From: Certhia americana
Lineage: Eukaryota > Chordata > Aves > Passeriformes > Certhiidae
Length of the DNA: 64,000 bases
Assembly (NCBI GenBank): GCA_018697195.1
Contig: CM031858.1
Span: forward strand, 127,605,133 to 127,669,132
Direction of reading: 5' to 3'
Shown piece by piece: positions 12,368-25,378 of this stretch (the first letter of the stretch is position 1; each line of letters opens with the position of its first letter). The position numbers and the translations under genes are program-made. The notes beneath the pieces are model-generated. The model ran no database searches and was not told where the DNA came from. It saw only the letters and a program-made list of their open reading frames with translations.

Positions 12368-14449
12368 TCACCTGCTTGCTCTCTTTTTGATCAAGAACTG
12401 CTAAACAATACTTTTTTAGTATTTTCAGAATGTAAATAAAGTATGACTAATGTTTTGGAAGGGCAGTTTCTATTTCACCTGATTTTACTGGCAAAAATTT
12501 TATCAACTACTTGATACATAATATTAACATAGACAATTTTAAGAGCTGCATTTTCAGCCCAAATAACTCTCAAGGTTTTTATCAGCCTATATTTTACTGA
12601 CCCAAACACCATCTCAGTGACAAGGGATCTGACAAAGAACCTCTAAGCAATGCCATCTGTGATGAGAATCTGACATGTTCAGCTTTAGAAAGGTCAATGC
12701 AGAAGGACAACCTTGTTTGCCATATCCGTCACAACAAAATTCAGCAGTTTGGATGAAGAAAATACTCTCCTTTTGTCTGATCATGCAATATCAGGGTATA
12801 CTATGAATAAGTACTAACATGTTTGCAAATATTGATTTTTCTTTGATGCTGTCACCTTCAAATCTGCATAACACTCCAGTTTGGGAGACTATTTCAAACC
12901 GTTTGACATTGTTGAAAGAATGAATTAGGAAAGTTATCAGAAAGAAGTACTTCAGGAAATAGTGTTTTCTTTAAATCACAATTTTAAAAATACCTCAAAG
13001 TATTTTTAAAATTATGTTTATACTTTTAATTGAAAAATCTCTATAGGCTTAAATTCTGGTTACCTAGTTACAATGTTGTTCAATCAAACAACCACCAGGC
13101 CATGAATCTACTTTAATTGTTTTATTCCTTCATGAGTTACTCAGTCCTGTCTATGCAGACAATATCCTTCAGCAACTTTTCAGAGCTTCTGATCTGCAGG
13201 AACACTTTGACCTTCTGTATGCCTCTTCAAAATGTGACAGCAAGGGAGAATTACTCACACTTTGCTTTGCTCAGAGTTCAACTTTTTTCCATGGACATGT
13301 CAGAAAAATAACTACAGTAATCTGGTGACATTTGAGTCTTGAAGGAAGCTCACCATTACCTTTTTACTTTCATAGGTAACTATGAAAAATTCAAGGGAAA
13401 ACACTACAATGAAATAAGTATGGATGTAATGAACCCTGTGCAGAATTATGGAAAATCATGTAGAAGTAAAAAAAAACAGTAGAAGTAACATGACAGGAAG
13501 CTAAAAAGTGCTTTATGAAATGAATATCAAGCACAGTTTGGTCTCTCAGTACACCAGGTGTAACTGAGCACTCAGAAATCTACAAAAGAGTGTAAATGTG
13601 GCCCAAATTCTTCCATTACTTTCCACTGTGGAAATATTATGTACAATAATGAATCTAGTTCTTTAAATAGTTCATGATATCTTTTAACCACCATGGTAAC
13701 TTAAAATAAGCAGATAATAACTTCCAGAAGTACTACATGCTCTAATGCTCTCATCCAGGCATAGCTGCTTCTCCTTGCATTTTACCAGCACTGAAAGAAA
13801 ATTCAGTAATAATAGTATTTAGAATGCTGGCAATATCATCTCCTGTAACCAATCTAATATAGCAGCCTACAGGTAGAAGTACAAAAATGAAATAAAATTG
13901 GACTATGAAGAAGACACTCAAACCTATGATAGTCACAGACCTTAAAAATATATTTGCAGTGGTTAGATGAGTCAAATATGATAAGAATGGTTTAAAGATT
14001 TTCGTATCTTTTAGCTGCTGTAGTGCCACCTAATGAGCATAAACAGCTAAAGTCGCCTCAAATATACCACTATTTTAAAGAATGTTTTAAAACGAGTACT
14101 CCAAAAAAAAATATAGAGTTTGACTCAGCGTGGACAGTCTGATGCCACTCTTCATGCATGCTAGTTCACTATTTCTAAGTCCCATTTGAATGGTAGGGAG
14201 CAAGGAATCCCTTCAGGCTAATATTAAGTTAAACTGTAAAAGTATTTTACATCATCATTATCTGTGCCATAGGCTTCTTTAAACAAAACATAGCACATGA
14301 AAGCTAGACAATTATTGGTAAAATATGTGGAAGTGCCCCTTAGCTCTCTAGCTAGTCCCCTTCACTTGTGATGCTTTCTAATATGTCATTTTTTTCCACA
14401 GGGGTTCCCTGTATAATGAGCAGTCTCTCCTGCAGAGTCAGGGCAGAGT
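12368..14449. other. Unassigned AT-rich DNA
   Basis: No gene or transposon recognised. The minus-strand open frame at 13751-14029 (92 codons) encodes a hydrophobic middle section of about 25 residues, but such runs are common in random AT-rich frames. It has no identifiable homology to me and no splice signals I would trust. Confidence 0.55.
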
Positions 14450-14466
14450 CACACACACACACACAC
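14450..14466. repeat. (CA)8 microsatellite
   Basis: Seventeen bases of uninterrupted alternating C and A. It is a short dinucleotide repeat and probably only mildly polymorphic at this length. Confidence 0.95.
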
Positions 14467-15024
14467 TTAGGAGGGCTCTGGTCCCACCTCTTCCGTATGG
14501 CGATGGCAGTAGCTGGCACATCTCTGTGCCAAACACAGATACAGGAGATTTACTGGCTACCAGCTGTCATTCATCTCCTCAGTGAATAAAGGAGCAAGAT
14601 GTCATATTATTGTTTTGCATGCTGCTTTGGAATTGATGGTGTTTGAATTGCGAATAAAGGTATGCTGCAGTTCAGCAATTATTGTTCTGGACTAAAAGAG
14701 CAGCAGCAGACAGTTTTGCTATGCCCAAGATCAATTCAGACTTGGCTGTAGCCCACTGCTGGTAGTGGTGCAGCTCCACACTTATCATAAAGTCCAACTA
14801 GAGCATTTGCATTAGAGTGATGCCTCCCATCTATTGTGCAATTATAAATACTGCAAGCACTGCACACTCCTATTTTAGCTCAGTGCTTTCCAGACAGTCA
14901 AGATGAACAGTGACCCCCACACATTTTTAGAGCATGAAATGTATTCAACCTTATGATCCTGACAGCTTGCACCAAACTCCCACCAGCCCCAGCTAAGGGC
15001 AGTAAAGCTTTATAGGAAACACAG
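14467..15024. other. Unassigned DNA between two microsatellites
   Basis: No gene or transposon recognised. GC is slightly higher than in flanking DNA. GAATAAAGG-like strings at about 14584 and 14652 resemble polyadenylation signals but are not linked to a transcript I can identify. Confidence 0.5.
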
Positions 15025-15051
15025 GCAAAGCAAAGCAAAGCAAAGCAAAGC
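15025..15051. repeat. (GCAAA)5 pentanucleotide microsatellite
   Basis: Five perfect GCAAA units followed by GC. This is a simple tandem repeat with no interruption. Confidence 0.95.
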
Positions 15052-18000
15052 CACTGGTGTCCTAAAAGTCCTCTGGGGTCACAGACAACCAGTGCAAGTC
15101 AAAGCACACCACTACTCAAAGAACCTGTGCTCTGAGACCAGCTTCTTGAGAAACCAGCCTGGCTTGAAGGGATATTTGCACTATCCACCACTTCAGATGT
15201 GCTAAGTACTACTTGGTTACAGTTATGACTCTAAAAAAAAAATTCTACTACTTGGGGAAAAAAACCCAAAACCAAAAGCATCCTTCATTTTAAGAAGGTA
15301 ACAGCTTCCAGATGGTACAACTTTCAACGCAGATTATGAATGAGTTCCAGCTACCTTGACAATAACATTTTTAGTACAGATGCAGGAAAAAGTCCAGAAA
15401 CACAACAGGACAGAGGAAACCTGAATTTCACTTGTAAGGTTCTCTCTTTTAATCTTGTGATAAAAGTAATTTTAAAATAATAAAATGTTCACCTGTTGCT
15501 TTTGAAGTATAATAATATGCATCTATATGCTATAGATAGAATTAAAAAGCCCAGCTCTGAAAACAGCCCAATGATTCCCAAGTAGTATTGTACAATACAA
15601 CCGAGGAACGTTTCAGTATTGTTTTAAGCAAAAGCCAAGCAGAAATGACACAGCTGAAGTGTCTAGGGAAACTGACAACTCTAAGATATAAGAATGTGTA
15701 ATTCAGAGAAACTACACATCCCACACAGCCACATATTTTCAGCCACTTGTGAAGGAATATTTAAAAATAATAACAAAAAAAGAAAGTTAACAGAAGTTAA
15801 GAATTACATGCAATTCTAACCAGTTGAAGTTTTCTCTCCTGTTCCATTTCCATACATGTTACACTATTACTTCATCCTTTCGATAATCTTCCTTGGAACA
15901 TTTGATCCCCTGAAAATCACAGTTCACCCAGCTACTGTTCATGCAAGCTCTCAGATCTGCTGGAAAAAAGTGGGTTGTAGCAGGTGATTTTCATGGTCAA
16001 AACATACTGTACAAAAGATTTAAGCAAAATGAGCCATCACATGCCATGTGGGAGACTGTTAATTGCCAGAACTCCTCTGAGGTTCCTCTGGGAAGGAGGA
16101 AGAGAGAAAAGTAGCATATAAGTATGACGTAAAACACAGAAGATAAGAATAGTATAATAGTATACATTCAAATTTGTATACGATCATCATAAACAAAGGT
16201 ATTTCTAAGACAAAAATTTCAATTTACTCTATATAAGTTCCAAAATTTGCCTATAGGAAATATTTTACAGTTTGCCTATGACACATGCAAATAATCTTGA
16301 TTCTTTTTTTCTCACCTACACTGTCCAGGATGCACAAGCCATATATGGTCTAAACCCTACTGCTAATTGAGCTTTTATAAATCACTCCTATTAGTAAATA
16401 ATTCCCAGATCATTTGTTAAATAGTTTTCTCCATTTGAGGGAAAACATAAACCAAAACACAACTCTCAAACAAAACCAAAGCCTTTAAGATGTATTTGGA
16501 TACAAAGAGAAGCATAATAATTTCAAAAACACAAGGAGCTGGTGGATTGGCATATGAAGGCTGAAGAGAGATGTGTGGAATTTATGGAATATATATGCAC
16601 TTATATATTTCCATTCAGAATAAAAAGAAAACTGAACTACCTATTGCTTACCCTAATGCAGTTGAAAGTCAGAACTATATTTTATAGTCAGAGCTGTCTC
16701 AGATAAGAAAAGGACACCAATGCTATTGCTGTTGGCTACCATGTAACCTGGTACATTTACACAAATGTGTCTAAAGATCACTCACAGCACATAACAACCC
16801 CAAGTGCCCGTCACCTCCCAAATATATAACAGGTATTTGACTTCTGCTATGAAAGATCAAAAGCCTCACAAATGATAATGCTGCAGTATAACATCTTTTT
16901 TTATGGAATGTTATGACAACTTATTTGGAAACATAGGGTTTGTATCTTGCAGAAGAGAAACACTGCTGTCAAGGGGAAAACTTGTGGGTATATTGTGATG
17001 AGAGATTTTTCTGCTTGGTTTCTTTTGCCTGCACCTGGTGGGGCCATTTATAGCAGTTTGCCATCATAAGCATATTGACCTAAAATGGAAATAAAAACCA
17101 TTACAGAATGACATGCGTAAGCTTTCTCAAATAAAAACATGCAGGCAGCCATCAGCAAAACTAAATCCATATGATCAACCTGAAGTATGCTCTAAAGCAG
17201 CTGTGTGTTGATTATACTGTAAAGAGAGAAACTGCAGCTGGAAAAATCTTCAACAACTTCATATCTTTGCCCTCTGATTATAAATGAGTAGGAATAGAGA
17301 GAGTAAATATGAACTGCACTGTGCTTCACCACAGCTTCTTTATGAATTTAATAAATTGCAATACATTTTTGAGTTTAGAAGAATCATACATTTCTTCATG
17401 AACCAGCTATTTAGACAGTCTTCCGTCTTAAAAGAATATTAAGTACATTGCTTTATGTGATAGTATATATTGCTTCCATTTATTGGCCCACTTGTCTGGC
17501 TGAAAACCTGACTGACACTCTTCCTAAAGATCTCCCTGCTGTCATCCACCTGTCTTCTCTATCTTCTTAGACTCACATTCAAAGCACTGCCTCTGCCTTG
17601 CTCAACTTCTACAGTTTTGGATTATTTCAATTTACACCACATTTGACCTCTCTAGAAACTCCAAGAAAATATTACCTTTCCTCTTTTGTTACTTGCCTTG
17701 GGACTTAAAATCATGAATTCTGAGTGCTATACTTTCTCACTCATTTCACTCAGGCTTTACTGTGGCCTTCTTGCCTGCCTTTTCCAAGCCAACAGCTTCC
17801 ATGGCAGATTATAGCCTTTCTGGCACTGGCCCACGTGAGTCTACATAGAGCATTACAGGAGATAATGAGTTCGTTCTGCCCACGCTATGAGCTAGCCAAG
17901 ATGAACCTTCTTTACATGGAGCTAAGCCTGAATTTAAAAAGCCCTCCTGAGATAATGAAATACATCAGATCACACTCAGCATTCTGTCAACAAACACAGA

Positions 18001-18373
18001 TATTTCAGACTCAGATCAATTCACACTGCACCTTCTCAGAGCCCACATGAGAGACTCTAAATATACCTATGGAATATCTTAAGAGACATTTCCTCATTCT
18101 TATAATTCTTCTACCTGTCACAAACTCCACACTGCATTCATATAAATGTATGGAAACCAGTGCTGGATAAAGCAAAAAAGACAAAAGTACTCAAGAGCAC
18201 TCCTTCTTTACCCTTGGCATTTCCTCAGTAGTTCTGGAGGGTTTAAAAATTTAAAAATTAATAAAAATCTTTGCAGAAAACTTCTGCTGAAGATGTGAAA
18301 ACACCTGATAGGACAATGTGGATATAGAAGATCATTAGTCTAGGCTGTTCATCACTTAAGTGCAGCTGCTGGC
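15052..18373. other. Unassigned AT-rich DNA
   Basis: No gene or transposon recognised. The 108-codon plus-strand frame at 17724-18050 and the 60-codon minus-strand frame at 15542-15724 show no domain or family resemblance and are taken as chance. Confidence 0.55.
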
Positions 18374-18389
18374 TTTTTTTTTTTTTTTT
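18374..18389. repeat. T16 homopolymer
   Basis: Sixteen uninterrupted T followed by a short CTTTTC. It lies about 50 bases upstream of a CR1 fragment and has no clear relation to it. Confidence 0.95.
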
Positions 18390-18439
18390 CTTTTCTGTTG
18401 AGATTCCCATTTCCACACATTGACTATGTTTACCAGCAT

Positions 18440-18955
18440 GTCATGAGTTACAGTGTCCCATTCCAGACTCTCCAGTACAAAGGAGACATAGACACAAGGA
18501 AGGATGTTCAGCAAAGGGTCATGAAGATTATTGTAGGACACCTGTCATACTAGAAGAAGTTGAGACAGCAGGGACTGTTCAGCCTGGAGAAAAAAGGGGT
18601 CAGGAAGGATCTTAGTGTAAATAACTGATGAGAAAGAGTAGGAAGAAAAAAGCAGACTTGCCAGGGGTTCCCAGAGACAAGGCAAGGACAGAACAAGGGA
18701 TAAGTACAAATTGACAGAAATTAACATAAAGGAAATTCTCTTTTTACGTAAGAAAAATCTTTCTCTCTGTGAGGTGTTTTGTGAAGCAATGGAACAGGCT
18801 GTCCAGAGAAGTCTTGGAATCTCCTTGGAGACAATAAAAATTTATCTGAACATGGCCCTAGGTAATCTGCTTTAGCTGATCGTTCTTTGAGAAAGTTAGT
18901 TAGACTAGCTTATCTCCAGGGATGCCTCCCAGACTTCAACAATTCTGTGATATCT
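18440..18955 (+). mobile_element. CR1 LINE, ORF2 C-terminus plus 3' UTR and tail
   Basis: A 5'-truncated CR1 on the plus strand. The DNA follows the avian CR1 3' region in order: the 'CTCCAGTACAAA..AGACAT' block (ORF2 near its end), 'GGGACTGTTCAGCCTGGAGA' at about 18567, the segment around 18790 matching 'GGAACAGGCTGTCCAGAGA', then the 'GAATCTCC..GGAGA' block. After ORF2 comes a short 3' UTR ending in an ATTCTGTGAT-type tail at about 18941-18950. ORF2 is broken by many stops and indels, so this is a dead copy. Truncation at the 5' end is normal for CR1 because reverse transcription starts at the 3' end. Open frames on the minus strand here are shadows. The presence of both ORF2 end and tail makes this one of the more complete CR1 3' ends in the window. 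Confidence 0.88.
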
Positions 18956-21900
18956 ATAAACTTTTAGTCCATTTCTTGCTTTTCAAACTGTTCATGACTC
19001 CCCCCTCTTTCTCCTTCTCGCATTCCTGGCAATTTGTTTCCCTCTTTCTTGGAAGGCTCATTAACGACACCCAATGGCAAAGTCATCTCAAATCAGATAG
19101 CAGTTCACCATCCCACACATTTTGCACTTCTGAGCAATGCCACATGCAAGAAATCCAGAGTAGAGCTAATTCTGCTGACTGAACCTCCCAGATAATCAAT
19201 AAAAGAAAGCTGATTTCATTTCTTTTCTCTCAACTCCAGCCCATTTGCTACCTTTGTCTATAATGTCTCTGGGTGTTTTTTACCAGGTAAGAGGTCATGC
19301 TCATTCTGGATAAACCCAAACCACTTCTATAACTCTCATCTATCATAATAAACAAAAGCTGCCTTGTAACCTGGAATATCAAAGTAAAGAAGACCTTAAA
19401 ATCCTGGATTTTTAATGGAAGATTTACCAACTTTTAACTTCATTATTTTTTCAGTTGCTTTACTCATTGCAAAATCTGCCTATCCTGAACACAAGTCTCC
19501 TCTCTCCTATCCCTATATGCCTTGGGTAAACAACAGATCTGATCATTTTCTCATTAATCCTGATAGCTTTTGTGGAATTATTCCTTGCTTTTGCAGATCA
19601 GGGGAAAGAGCTGGTGTTCCATGCTGCAAGACATACATCAAAGTACTGGAGCAATAATCACCATGCTTTCTACTGCTTTTTTTAAAATTTTGTATTTAAT
19701 TACTGTTACAAGTATCATTGAGCACAAGCTTCAAACCTGGTTATATAGAGCCATACATGCAAGCTGACATAAAGGAAAAACTTCAAAGAGCCCTGTTTGT
19801 CCAATTGAGATGGGCTAGATTCAATTAAAGACAAGGAAAAGGCAAAGTAGTAAATTATTTAATCAACTGCATGTCTGCTTTACTAAAGATTGCAGTATAA
19901 TTTAGCTTTCTCTAATAAGATTTTACTTTATCACAAATCCAAACAAATAAATTGAAACATCATTCTGCTTCATGAAAAATACACTACCAAGGCTATCAAA
20001 GAATAATTTTTCTGCATTCTGTTATATAAGCTGGTATTGCCAAAAGTCACAGAGTGCTTAAAATATGTAATTATACTGAATAACAGGGACAAAGCCCTGA
20101 GGAGTTTTAAAGTCACAGATAAAAGCCAGCACAGTAAATGTAGCTCTGCAGAAGGGACACTGCCATTAGTGCTGCTTGACTTTACTACTAGAAGTAGACT
20201 GACAAGTCAAAATCTAGCTATGATAGAAGCAGACACAACTCAAAATGATTGAACATCTATCTGGAACAGAAAGCAGGGAGGGACTGTGGGATAAGATGCT
20301 CCTATTTTAACTCAGTGCTTGCCATGCCTATTAATGCCATGACAGAGACCTTCCACAAGCCCCCATCAACAGGCATATCTCAGTGGTGGTTGTGTCAGAA
20401 CAAGGAAGCAGGCTCACATGGATTTTCCACTAGACAGGTACTTCTTCTAGGTATCCCTGGCCTAGAAGTGATTTTTCTAGGTTTTACCACCCATATTCTT
20501 ATAAGAAGAGGAAAGGAAATGAAGGCAGAAAAATTTATTCTTGCTGAGGACAGAAGAAAAATGTAAATACTAGATATCACTTCCCATGTAAAAGGACAAA
20601 GTCTGAAAACAAGACCAATGAAAACAACACATAAAGGCAAGAAAACACCTTTGCAGATTTTGCTATAAAATAAAATACACATAAGACCAGTTTGGAAATT
20701 CTCATTGCTTAGCTACTGGATGTGAGCCATGTAAAAAAAAAATAAAATCCAATGACAAAGAGAAGAGAAATGCAAAGGCACAACTAATCAATGAAGATAA
20801 ATGAATAATGAAAACTACACTTATCATTTGTTGGGCCTGAAACAAGAGCATTACAGTGGATGAAAACATATGGTTGCTACAGTTTAAGTGGACAGAAGTT
20901 CTTATGATGTTGCTTTCATTAGCCACAAAACAGCAAATATTTTAATGCTTTTAAGGAATATTATAGCTTTAGTGAACTTATATTAAAAAATAATATCACA
21001 TTTATTATTTTTATTACATCTACTATTTATATTAAGAACAAATAAACTACTCATACTAGAGTGTAATATATTCAGGGAAAATGTGAATACTTTGCCTGAA
21101 ATAATAAAAAATCTCAAACAAACAAAAATTTTGCTTACATAATCACTTTTAACAGTGAAAACCAGAAGAATCCTGTTTAACAACCAGAATACCCTTAAGT
21201 GCCACCCATCAGTTGGACAGGAGCAAGATAAACAAAATATTGCATTAGTACTGCTGTTCATGAAGCCATGTCTTTCCTTACTCCAGCCAAGGATCTTTTT
21301 TTTTGTTTTGTTTTTTTCCCCTTTATTGTTGTGACAAAGATGGGTAAGTCTGTGGATGCTAATTTCATCATCAATGAAAATAAACCCAGTGCTTTCCTAT
21401 AAATCCCTCAGTTCTTAAATAAGAGCAGGAAATATTCTTGGGAAAAAAAAAAAAAAAACAAACCAATCCTCCAATTATTAAATAAGGTCCTGTTTTGTTA
21501 CTGAATCACACATTTTGACATATTTGCTTAAGGTTCTCTTGCTTACACAGCCACAAATAAAGAATAACCATGAAAACTTACATAACTGATCTGGTACAAA
21601 AGTCATGCAAGCAAAGGGAACACCCAGTACACTTTGTTCTAAGACAGCAGTGAAGCACCTTTAGACTGTGTGAACAACATCTTCCATGAGGCACTGAAGT
21701 CTAAATGAAACCAATGTGGTAGAGGAGATCTAATCTAGTAAGGAAGACAGAAAACAAATGTCAAAAGACTAGAATTGCCTTGGGATAAAATTTGTGATTC
21801 CAGCTAGCTCTAATGTCATGTGTTCAGATATGGTGGCTGCCATTTCCATCAAAAAGCCCCAAATAAACAAGATCATAGCCTGGAGAGGTGACATTCTAAG

Positions 21901-22238
21901 TTCACTGCAGAGAGAGACTGCTGTGCTCCAGATGCACATCTGGAACATCCACGAGACAGAAAAAGCATGTGTGCAAAACTGTAAAGAGTATCTGTGCAGT
22001 AATTAATAGCAGCAGTCTGGCAAGTGAGTCACCCTGAGCTGATTCAGGAACTCTTTTCTCTGCTTCTGTATGTGTAAACCTATTTGGAATAACTGATTAA
22101 TTAGGAAGGCATCATATTTGAGATGTCAGGTTCCCCAGATACAAAGACCAATTTAAAAGTCACATTAAGCTAAATACAAATTCAAAAGAATAGAAGTGAG
22201 TGTAAACCCAGGATTTTGTCATAGATTTTGCAAAGAGC
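18956..22238. other. Unassigned AT-rich DNA
   Basis: No gene or transposon recognised. Contains an A/T-rich T stretch near 21296-21318 and an A-run at about 21442-21457. Open frames at 18922-19182, 19415-19657, 20249-20566, 20395-20682 (-), 20702-20926 (-) and 20983-21261 (-) have no recognisable content, and several overlap on opposite strands. Confidence 0.55.
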
Positions 22239-22291
22239 CACAAAAAAAAACCAAAAAAAAAAACCAAAAAACCCCAAAAAAACCACCCCAA
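22239..22291. repeat. A-rich low-complexity tract with C interruptions
   Basis: Runs of A separated by CC or CCCC on the plus strand. Patchy A-runs of this type are common in avian noncoding DNA. No transposon body is recognisable immediately beside it. Confidence 0.9.
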
Positions 22292-22889
22292 GAATAATGA
22301 AATCAGTTGCTTATCCCAAAAGCAGCATAAAGTGCAGCTAGACTATATAGCTTTTTTTTCTTCCCCTTAAAAAACCCCAGTGAAAGAGAACCCTCACTGT
22401 TTCCTGTTACTCAGCACTCCTGCATTTCATTCTCAAAGGCGAAGGTTTTTCTGCATATCAAAACTAAAGCACATGCCTTTGATTGGTTGTTACCTCTAGG
22501 GTTTTTGTTGGTAACTAAACTATTTATTACCTGTTTATGCACATGGATGTCTTTTGTTTATAATAGTCTTTTGCACACTGAAAGTCTTTTATCATGAGTT
22601 CCACCATTTAGATGAAATGAAGTAAATGTGTCTTCTCAGCTCAAAAGAGAATTTTCCATATCTCTTGTAATTTTGCAACTCTCCTCTGAGCATGCTATGA
22701 ATTTTAGCTCTTTTCTAAAGTAGGGAGGCAAAGAGTGTATAATTACTTCATAGTTAAGTCTTCATCAGGTCTGGAGTGAGATTATTAACTTACATACCCT
22801 GTATATGGCAATTTGTTTAAGACAACCAGAATAACATCTGATGTTTATTTTTCAAAATCATCAATATTTTTTAGCTCACAAATTATGTG
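22292..22889. other. Unassigned AT-rich DNA
   Basis: No gene or repeat recognised. It lies just beyond the apparent 3' edge of the old minus-strand LINE relic and might include further eroded LINE sequence that I cannot see. Confidence 0.45.
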
Positions 22890-24430
22890 GCCCACTCTAG
22901 CATTCAGATACTGATCTTCAGAATAAACACCTTGTTCTTTAGCCTAATTTTCTATTTGTGCATTTCCCTCTTCTCACTACTCATTTTACACTTATTTAAT
23001 AAATTTCAGCATGTGATACATAACAGGCTAAATTTACCCAAGATAATGACCTTTCTTTCCTATTGTTGAAAAGCTGACGAACTGTCATATTTCATCCATA
23101 AAATATATGAAGTATACTTGTTAGTCTGCTGCAAAGTCATTTATAAAAACATTGAAAAAAACCCCAGTCCCACTGGTTGACACTTCTTGGAAGTCAGGTA
23201 ATGATAACTCAGCTTTAAGTATTGTGTCCAACTAGTTTTGTACCTCATCTTAATTTCATCTAGATCATATTGACCTAATTTATTTATGGACTCTTTGTGG
23301 GACAGTTTCAGAAACCTTGCCTGAAGTCAAAATTAATCCTATCTGTTCCCAGATCCGATTAACCCAGAAATCCCATCAAAGAAAGTAATTAGAGTACATT
23401 GATGTGATTGTTTTTGACAAAACCATTCTAGCTGTTTTTATTATTTTATCTTCTCTGTACACACACACTGAATGCTAATAACTTGCTCCAGTAACTTCCC
23501 AGATGTTGAAATTACACTGATTCATCTGTAATCCTACAAAAGTCTATTTTTCTTTTTTTAAAGTTAGGTACTATGTTTGCTAATGGTTCAGGGATTAAGC
23601 TGGCTAGGTTTTCTAAGTACTTAAGGGCAAATTTAATTGGATCCTGTCAACATGAATACATCATGTTACATTAATATTCTTTAAATTGTTCCTTCCCAAT
23701 TCTGTTTGCACCTACTTGATAATGGTAATGTTGTTTGGTTAAATACTTGCCTACAGAAAGGGGATTTTTTTTTTCTTTTTCTTGTTATGCATTCTTGCTG
23801 AGTAATGGACTAGGGCTATCCTTTTATCATTCTAATGCATCATTCTAGCACCTTCAGAACTTTCAAAAGTTTTTATGCTTATTTATTTACCCTAATGCAT
23901 CCACATTTTTGAGCATATTTCCTATGTTCCCTGCCAATTGTGACAGTCTTCAGCTCTGCTTTTAACATGTTCTCTTTCAGCAACTGCTAGCTCTCCTTCA
24001 CTCATTTATCCTTTAGATTATCATCCCAGGAGATCACTTCTACTAGGTCCCCAGGTTCATTGAAGTATGCTCTTTTTGAGTTCATGTTCTACTACTAAGG
24101 TTGCTTCTTCCTAAGACCTTAAATATTGCCACTTTACAGTCACTTTCACCCAAATTGGCTTCCAAGTGGAAATACTCATCTAGTTTTCAGAAATGTATTA
24201 ATTCTCAGTCAAATCTTATTGTGATAGTAACAACTTTCTTTATCTTTTAAAATAAACTTGTTCATATGTCAGACCTTTTCTATGCTCACACACTTTTTGG
24301 AATTGAACTTCAATTCAACCACACCAATTCATTCAGATGTTTCTAGTGTCTCCATTCTTCTGATTAAGCTGTCTGCAATAGATTCCAGTAATGATAATGT
24401 CCCTTTTCTTTTCCTTTTATAGACTGTGAA
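22890..24430 (-). mobile_element. Ancient CR1/L3-like LINE relic, ORF2 EN-RT region
   Basis: Read on the minus strand, this is a heavily mutated ORF2 of a CR1-clade LINE, old enough to have lost most reading frame. Around 23290-23335 the complement gives INFDFRQGF-stop-NCPT, matching the RT motif IYLDFSKAFDTVPH that contains the first catalytic aspartate region. At about 23545-23632 it gives ALKYLENLASLIPEPLANI followed by VPNFKKRKIDF, matching the family's pre-RT helix and 'P.FKKG.K.DP..YRP' entry into RT, with roughly 60 bases deleted just before VPNFKK. Near 23500 a block matches the 'SLTS.PGK..EQ' codons. Further right (about 23800-24430) weaker matches follow the EN-RT linker, including CACTTTCACCCAA at about 24142 and a block at 24380-24410. 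The left part (22890-23130) is the weakest. The same layout occurs in LINE relics of reptiles, so the insertion could be very old. Boundaries approximate. Confidence 0.7.
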
Positions 24431-24807
24431 GGTGTTACTTCAAGAATTCTGCTTCTCACTTTATTATTTGAACATCAGAAAAATAGAAATACATTATTCA
24501 AATGAAATATAATTCTACCAGTTTTCCTTGGCTTGTCTTTTCTAAACAGGTCTTAACCTTCTAACCCACCAGTCCAAAATCCTGGCATCTCTGTGATTCA
24601 TACCAAGTAACATTTCTAGATGCCCTTCAGACATTTCTGTAGAGAACTCTCAATGCTTAGCAGTTCTAACCTTCAATTTTTCCTACTATCCTTCTATAAT
24701 TTGCAGATTCCTGCTTAAGTTTTCAGATCTGTGAATAGCTCAGCCTACCAGTGATATCTTAAATTAAAAGTAGGTCTTTGTCAGTAACATATTTCAAAAC
24801 TGAGTGG
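24431..24807. other. Unassigned DNA between two LINE fragments
   Basis: No gene seen. It lies between the ancient minus-strand LINE and a younger plus-strand CR1 and may contain more eroded LINE sequence. Confidence 0.45.
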
Positions 24808-25225
24808 AAGGGGCTGGAACACACCTCCTGTGAGGAAAGGCTGAAAGAGCAGGGGTTGTTTAGCCTGAAGAAGAGAAGGCTCAGGGGAGACCTTACTGCA
24901 GCCTTTCAATAGTTAAAGGGAGCATATGAAAAAGCTGGAGGGAGACTTTTTGCCAAAGCTTGTAGTGGCAAGACAAGAAGCAACTATTTTACACAAGAAG
25001 AGAGTAATTTAGATCGGATATCAGAAAGAAATTTTTTACGGTGGAAGTGGTGAGGCACTGGAACAGATTGCCCAGAGAAGTTGTGAACACTCCATCCCTG
25101 GAAGTGTTCCAGGTCAGGTGAGATGGGATTTTGAGCAACCTGGCCTAAAGGATGATGTTCCTGCCTACAGAAGTGTTGTACTAGATGATCTAGATGATCT
25201 TCCAATCCAAACCTTTCTATGGTTC
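24808..25225 (+). mobile_element. CR1 LINE fragment, ORF2 end and 3' UTR
   Basis: A 5'-truncated CR1 in plus orientation. Recognisable blocks, in order: 'GAGGAAAGGCTGAAAGAGC' (24831), 'TTAGCCTGAAGAAGAGAAGG' (24861), 'GGGGAGACCTTACTGCAGCC' (24884), 'TGGTGAGGCACTGGAACAG' (25047) and 'CCATCCCTGGAAGTGTTCC' (25092), then a 3' UTR ending in 'TCCAATCCAAACC' and a decayed tail 'TTTCTATGGTTCT' where the family has ATTCTATGATTCT. The duplicated 'TAGATGATC' near 25181-25199 is a small local slip. The minus-strand frame 24984-25253 and plus-strand 25118-25360 only overlie this element. Similarity to the family pattern is high, so it is younger than the relic at 22.9-24.4 kb. Confidence 0.92.
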
Positions 25226-25324
25226 TCTGCAAATCTGACTGTCTTCTCCTCATGGATGAGTGAGCTGAAAATTGAATGTGTTGTCTTCCTGAAATTCATC
25301 AGAAGAGTTCTATTAATTATGTGC

Positions 25325-25378
25325 CTATATATCTACTATATGATATATATAGATATATAGATACTATATATCTATATG
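25325..25378. repeat. TA/GATATA-rich simple repeat
   Basis: Imperfect alternating T and A with GATATA and CTATATA units. It starts about 100 bases after the end of the CR1 copy and is a typical unstable AT microsatellite. Confidence 0.88.
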
